NCBI GenBank assembly: GCA_963170055.1
Contig: CAUJGJ010000444.1
Location: forward strand, 4,083,118-4,133,117
DNA from: Halisarca cf. caerulea
Lineage: Eukaryota > Porifera > Demospongiae > Chondrillida > Halisarcidae
Direction: 5' to 3'
DNA: 50,000 nucleotides
The first letter of the stretch is position 1. Each line of letters starts with the position of its first letter. The notes below the pieces were generated by a model. That model ran no database searches. It was not told the DNA's origin and was given only the letters and a program-made list of their open reading frames with translations. Both the position numbers and the translations under genes were made by a program. Of this stretch, positions 45,205 through 50,000 are shown in pieces.

Positions 45205-45477
45205 GCACACGCACACGCACACACACACAAGCAAACAACGTATGTATATAAACTTGAACACAACATCATAAATGATGACACACATACGAATATACACAGC
45301 AGAATTCTTCCACTCAACATGTTCACCGTTCACCAGCTCTCCTACTTGTATCTCCATAGATCTCTAGAGCAGCTATCTTGAACAAAGCCACTGATTTCAT
45401 CAAGGAAATGCGAGATGTTACTTCAGCTAATGAGGTAGGGAGCGCACCATGTTATTTGTGTATGTGTGGTGTGTGTA

Positions 45478-45537
<60 letters not shown>

Positions 45538-47480
45538 TGTGTTTACATTTACACATGTGCATAAGTATATGTAATTGTGCATGTATGTGGCTATGGTACA
45601 GATCATTGCAAATTTTATATTATATATTTACGACTGCAATATGATGAAATTACTATCATGATACGAAGAGATAGCAATCATTCTGTGTTTAGAATTACAA
45701 TGTGCTTCATACTAAGAAAAAGGTGCTGTTATGTGATGTATACATGAGGAGTTCTACAACTTTTGCTCTGCTATGAGTATGTGTGCATATAATTTTGCAT
45801 TTGCAGTGAGAGACTTGCGGTAGATTCATTCTTGAAAACTCTCCCCATGCAGTATAAGAAAGCTGATACCGTATATTCTCTAAAAATTCGTCACACTTAG
45901 TTTCACAAAAATCTCGTCTGACAAGAGAATTTGGAGTTGTTTTCCCACCCTTGAAAAGGCTGACGAAACTTTGGAGTCTAGCGACGAATACTTAGAGAAC
46001 TGACAAAATTGTAGAGTTTGGCTATTATATGCTACTACAACAATTTAAATAACCCTACAATGTAGTGAAATGAACACTAAAGTGTTTTTCATAGCTCTTT
46101 GGTACATAGTTTGCGGTTTTTAGGGGATAGCTCATCGCGTTGCCTCCATTTTTATCGGCGATAGAATTATTCGAACAGAACGAAAAACAGTGAATACTCA
46201 ATCTAAAGCATAGAATGAAGAAACATTGTAGAATTACAAAGCTTGAACTCTTTTTTGCAGTTAATTTTTGGTTGAAAAGTTGGAGGACGAATTATTAGAG
46301 AACATGAAGTTTTAGAAAATGGCCATTTTGTCAAATTTTAGAGATATTTTCAACACAAAATTATGGATGATGAAGTTATGGAGTGACGAATTTTTATAGA
46401 ATATACGGTAATGTGAGCAATTTTTGCAACTTGGTGAATGTGGTTTCTTTATCTATTTCAGGGTTAAGGTCAGGGTATCATTGTTAATACCGGGGAGCCT
46501 TTAGCCATTGGCTATTCCTATAGGCGCCCACTCAATCTGCTCGTGTCTGAGATCCCATCTTTGACCTCGTTAATTTTTGATGGGCATCCTGATCCTTTCT
46601 TCCTCCATGTGGAGTCTGTCCTTTCATTCTTCTTAACAAAATATATTGTTCCCTCTCCTTGTGGTGCTCAGCCCTTCAAACTGAAGTTTTGTATAAATAG
46701 AGGGCACTTTTAGACACTTCTTGTACCATTGTCTGCTGTGCATAGTTGGATTATATATATTCTTTGCTTGAATGTGAAATATGACTTAGGAAACCTTACA
46801 AAGCCAATGAATGAGGTATGTATGTTTTGGCAAATGACGATAAGTACCATTTTGTCCTAATTGTCATCGATCTATGAAGATTTACCATCACAATGCACAC
46901 TATGAATTTACTATTGTACCATGATAAATTTGATTAGGATTACGATACAATATGGGAACTTGTTCTGTGTGTGTATATGTTTAGTTGTTTACATACATAA
47001 TTGTGTGTGCTTGCATGTGTGTATGTTTTACTTATGTATTTTGCTATACCGTATAGTGGGAAACTTTGGTTTTTTTATTAGTCTAATTTGTCTTCAGATG
47101 GTATTGGAGGAATTATATTTTGCTATTCTAATTCTCTGTGATCTGAGAGGGTTTTTTGTTCTGCAATTGTGTGAGATTGTGACTTGGCTGCCATTTTATG
47201 TGAAAAAACATGGTGGCTGAGGGAATTATGTGGAAAACATAGATTCTGCGATATTATTGTCGACTTTGAAATTGGTGCTCTACTGCAAATCCACAAAATC
47301 CCGCCATATAGTATTCCCACATAATATGGTTTCTGGAACTGTTATCAAAATGATTATTTGTACTACTGAGTATTCAAATGTTAAACACTTTTGCATCTTA
47401 ATTTTTCCCAATAGACTGAAATAGAAAACCTTAGAAGAGAAAATATGATCCTCGATGAACAAGGTGTGCTAGAGTATTAG
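39385..47480 (+). CDS. MAX: MAX, bHLH-leucine zipper transcription factor
   Basis: Four exons all join in phase 0: 39385-39465, 40385-40495, 45360-45434 and 47415 onward. The protein begins with an acidic [12 protein letters not shown] stretch, as in vertebrate MAX. Exon 2 carries the basic region and helix 1 ([20 protein letters not shown]), near-identical to MAX with the DNA-contacting His, Glu and Arg. Exon 3 has helix 2 ([17 protein letters not shown]). Exon 4 starts the zipper ([14 protein letters not shown], including the conserved Asn). MAX dimerises with itself and with MYC and MXD-type partners on CACGTG. After residue 105 either a CAAG|GTGTGC donor (exon end 47463) leads to an unseen exon, or reading continues six codons to TAG at 47478. 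The first is likelier because the zipper is incomplete. A retroelement lies 340 bp beyond. Confidence 0.9.
39478..39549. repeat. (GT)n tract in MAX intron 1, near the donor
   Basis: Begins 13 bp after the exon 1 splice donor; about 35 units with one interruption. Confidence 0.95.
40264..40316. repeat. (GT)n tract upstream of MAX exon 2
   Basis: Ends 68 bp before the exon 2 acceptor. Confidence 0.95.
40496..40540. repeat. (GT)n tract forming the MAX exon 2 donor
   Basis: The tract starts at the first intron base, so the GT of the splice donor is the first repeat unit. Confidence 0.95.
41070..42460. mobile_element. TTAA-flanked DNA element in MAX intron 2
   Basis: Terminal inverted repeats AGGGGAACTGAACC(T/C)AAAAAA with TTAA directly outside at both ends (41066-41069 and 42461-42464). 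Inverted homology continues inward for roughly 200 bp: CAAGCACCATGTTTTTTT and a TAGTTGGTAG motif recur inverted near the right end. It is 1.39 kb. It encodes short ORFs (for example 41731-42096, about 121 aa) that I do not recognise as transposase. TTAA target sites fit the piggyBac or Kolobok superfamilies; the copy is probably non-autonomous. Confidence 0.8.
42465..43145. other. MAX intron 2, no feature
   Basis: AT-rich, with a short repeated ATATCTRTAGATATACTAA motif near 42930-42980. No gene or element is recognised. Confidence 0.35.
43146..43200. repeat. (GT)n microsatellite in MAX intron 2
   Basis: About 27 units, ending in GCGCGC. Confidence 0.95.
43722..43820. repeat. About 30-bp tandem repeat, three copies
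   Basis: Three units of GGTGTTTATGGAAGTGTCGC plus CTTGCTGTGG, with small length differences. Confidence 0.85.
43821..44802. other. MAX intron 2, no feature
   Basis: No ORF with family signal and no clear repeat, apart from three ACTCCAATTwATATCnnAC words near 44680-44735. Confidence 0.35.
44803..44967. mobile_element. 165-bp pogo-like MITE
   Basis: The start, CAGTCAAACCTCATTATAAT, is mirrored at the end (complement CAGTTGAACCTCACTATAAT). TA lies on each side (44801-44802, 44968-44969). Non-coding. Confidence 0.8.
45138..45230. repeat. (CA)n/(GC)n tract upstream of MAX exon 3
   Basis: About 26 CA units, then (GC)8, then mixed CA. It is complementary in sequence to the (GT)n tract that follows exon 2. 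Confidence 0.95.
45480..45542. repeat. (GT)n tract after MAX exon 3
   Basis: Begins 46 bp after the exon 3 donor at 45435. Confidence 0.95.
45869..46408. mobile_element. 540-bp TA-flanked MITE
   Basis: The left end, CCGTATATTCTCTAAAAATT, is mirrored by the right end (complement CCGTATATTCTATAAAAATT), with CGTCA continuing the arms. TA flanks are at 45867-45868 and 46409-46410. Tc1/mariner-like by target site; no transposase is encoded. Confidence 0.8.
46411..47414. other. MAX intron 3, no feature
   Basis: No gene or repeat is recognised. Short ORFs at 46921-47220 lack family signal. Confidence 0.35.
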
Positions 47481-47568
47481 TATGTGTTTGTTGTAGACAG
47501 CTGGCTGTTGTTTATATTCACTGATCTTTATGGGTAGGTGCCTGCTTTACTGGTGACCAGTATAAAAC

Positions 47569-47790
<222 letters not shown>

Positions 47791-47816
47791 GATGCATGGA
47801 TGCATGATGGATGCAT

Positions 47817-50000
47817 GATGGGTATCGAAGCCTTCACCGCTTGCCGCTGGATAGCTCTTGACAAAGATCCAGGAGTCAGACCTATTGGAGTTGGAGAAAC
47901 ATTGAGACGCCCTATTTCTAAAGCCATTCTCTGAATCACCAAAGATGTGATTCAACAAGAAGCTGGAAGTCTGCAACTTTGTGCTGGCCAGGAAGCTGCA
48001 TGTGAATCTGGTATTCTTTCAATGAAGTCCCTTTTTGAAGATAGTGAAACTGAAGCAATTATATTGGTTGATGCATCAAATGCTTTTAATTCTTTGAACA
48101 GGGAAGTAGCTTCAAGGAACATTCAGATTCTCTGCCCTGCAATTGCTCCAGTCCTCATCAACACTTATCGCAAGCCATCGAAGCTCGTCATAGATGGGGA
48201 GTACATATTGTCCCAAGAAGGGACCACCCAAGGAGACCCCCTTGCCATGGCAATGTATGCCATTGCCACAATGCCCTTGATCCGCAAGCTCAAAAGTGAG
48301 GCTGCACAGATTTGATATGCAGATGATGCAGCAGCTGGAGGAAAAGCACAGAATCTTAAGAAGTGGTGGCAAGGTCTCATTACACATGGTCCAGCATTGG
48401 GTTATTATCCAAATCCATCTAAAACATGGATAATAGCAAAACCACAACACCTCCCTACAGTACAGGTGCTCTTTCAAGATTCTGGAGTCAACATCACCGT
48501 CGAGGGTCAAAAGTATTTGGGTTCTCCCATTGTATCTCCTTCTTTTGTCGAAGAGTTTATGCAAAGCAAAATTGATAAATGGTTGGCTGAGATCAGGAGA
48601 CTTTCGGAAATCGCAAACATTCAACCTCAAGCAGCATACACAGTTCTCACCTGTGGCCTTATGAGTGAATGGACTTTCTCCATGTGTACTATACATGGCC
48701 TTGAATCTTTTTTGCAACCATTGGAAAATGCGATACGACAAAAGTTGCTGCCAGCGTTAACAGGACGTTCATGCTTCAGTGATTCTGAGAGGGAGCTTTT
48801 AGCTTTTCCAGCTCGTCATGGTGGACTCGGTATCCCCATACTTACCAAATCAGCCAAGCAACATTTCGATGACTGTTCTGAGATCACTTCACCCCTTGTC
48901 TGCATTATTCGTGAACAATCTTCTGATTATTCACAGGAAACATGCAGAGCACAATCAGAAATCAAGAACACAGTCCAAGCCAACAATCGAAGTCGTACAG
49001 CAAAGGAAGTGAGCACTTTGAAGAGCACCCTTCCCAAGTCCAAGCAAATGTCCATGGAGCAATCCAGTGAGACAGGAGCATCAGCATGGCTTACTAGCCT
49101 GCCCTTAGCAAAGTATGGTTTTGACATGTCCAAGCAATCTTTCAGAGATGCACTTGGTCTAAGGTATGGTTGGACTCCAATCAAGGTTGCTTCTCACTGC
49201 CCATGCAGTCATCCTTTCAGTGTAAGCCATGCCTTTAGTTGTTCCAAGGGTGCCCTGCCTACTCTCCGCCACAATGCCATCAGAGACATCACCGCTCAGT
49301 TCCTCACAGAGGTTTGTCCCAGTGTTGGACTTGAACCACAACTGCAACCATTATCTGGAGAAACTTTCCAACACAAGACTTCAAGCACTGATGATCAAGC
49401 TCGCCTCGACATCCAGGCACAGAATTTTTGGGACAATAGCAATCAAACAACTTTCTTTGATGTTAGGGTTTTCAATGCCCATGCCCCATCCAACTGCCTT
49501 TCCACCAATGCTTGTTACCAGAAGCACGAATTAGAGAAACGTAGGAAATATGAGCAAAGGATGATTGAAGTAGATCATGGCAACTTCACTCCCCTTGTTT
49601 TTTCATCCTGTGGTGGATGGAGCCCCGCAACCACCATGGCCCTCAAGAGGCTAGCCAGTCTCATGGCTGAAAAGGACGGGCAACCATACCATTCAGCTAT
49701 GAGTTGGATCAGATGCCGGATCTCTCACAGCCTCATCAAGTCAGCAGTTGCCTGTATCAGGGCACCAAGGTCATCCTATCATTCCCCATCAGTGAAGGCT
49801 GCCAGCACCTCAGACCACCCTCTGGACCTTCTTAGATCAGATGTCCAGATGCGTGATGAACTGATCATTATAGGAACTACGTATCTGCATGATTTTTGTA
49901 CTATTGTTGGTCCACTACTGGGCATGTGTAGTTGTTGCAAAATTATACAGCGACATCAGCATCAATTTACGCGTAAGACGGCTCAAAATATGGAACGCCG
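47817..50000 (+). pseudogene. Non-LTR-type RT ORF with restriction-like endonuclease C-terminus
   Basis: One frame runs from about 47817 to the window edge with only two stops, TGA at 47932-47934 and 48313-48315. From 48316 it is open for 561 codons and leaves the window. RT motifs in order: PGVRPIGVGETLRR, a VDASNAFNSLNR palm box, GTTQGDPLAMAMY and YADDAAAGG (catalytic pair). The C-terminal part has a Cys/His segment (C.C.H.FS..HAFSC), then DDQARLDIQAQNFWD...FFDVRVFN, which I read as the PD-(D/E)XK-like endonuclease. Next are EKRRKYEQRM, TPLVFSSCGGWSP and KRLASLMAEK...WIRCRISHSL. The 5' end is truncated at a microsatellite. Both stops fall where Trp (TGG) would fit, for example before YADD. 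Confidence 0.82.

Overview
This is eukaryotic, almost certainly early-branching metazoan DNA; a demosponge is my best guess. The evidence is split genes with consensus GT..AG introns (many under 1 kb), a recognisable host bHLH-zipper gene (MAX), and a dense load of animal-type mobile elements: CACTA/EnSpm, a DIRS-type tyrosine-recombinase retroelement, non-LTR elements with a restriction-like endonuclease-type C-terminus, pogo-like MITEs and a TTAA-site element. The sponge assignment rests on remembered protein families and general sequence texture; I ran no search.

Layout. 1-2.3 kb: two putative minus-strand first exons, possible decayed coding sequence and a foldback element. 2.96-21.65 kb: one integrase-core (DDE) gene on the plus strand, split by nested insertions. 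Its 5' exons lie at 2.96-3.34 kb and its 3' exons at 18.27-21.65 kb. Its intron holds a minus-strand non-LTR retroelement (about 17.46 to 3.68 kb). That retroelement is cut by a TIR element, here called X (4213-15000), and X is cut by a 9.6 kb CACTA transposon (5143-14717). The CACTA element carries two divergent genes sharing a 79-bp promoter gap: a minus-strand SAM-domain protein (six exons, phase-consistent, 547 aa) and a plus-strand zinc-finger/TNP2-like transposase with an in-frame stop and an unrecognised C-terminus. A small LINE fragment lies inside the transposase intron.

22.2-23.5 kb: an unrecognised eight-exon gene with a Pro/Thr minisatellite exon. 24.5-25.6 kb: a block duplicated at 37.6-39.2 kb, where it forms the 5' flank of MAX. 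25.77-26.93 kb: an OTU-protease plus CXC cysteine-rich ORF. 27.16-27.80 kb: a 9-bp satellite. 28.4-34.3 kb: the DIRS-type element (spliced gag with one frameshift; intact RT-RNase H and tyrosine recombinase ORFs). 34.4-36.8 kb: minus-strand exons of an unrecognised gene and a C2H2 plus FAR1/MULE-like gene. 37.3-37.6 kb: a 5'-truncated retroelement end with an 11-bp target duplication.

39.4-47.5 kb: MAX, four exons with all phases fitting. Its introns hold a TTAA-flanked element, two TA-flanked MITEs and long (GT)n/(CA)n tracts beside the splice sites. From 47.82 kb to the window edge runs a retroelement ORF with only two in-frame TGA codons, directly downstream of the last visible MAX exon.

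Most coding capacity belongs to mobile elements. MAX is the only confidently recognised host gene; the genes at 22.2 kb and 34.4-35.8 kb may also be host genes.
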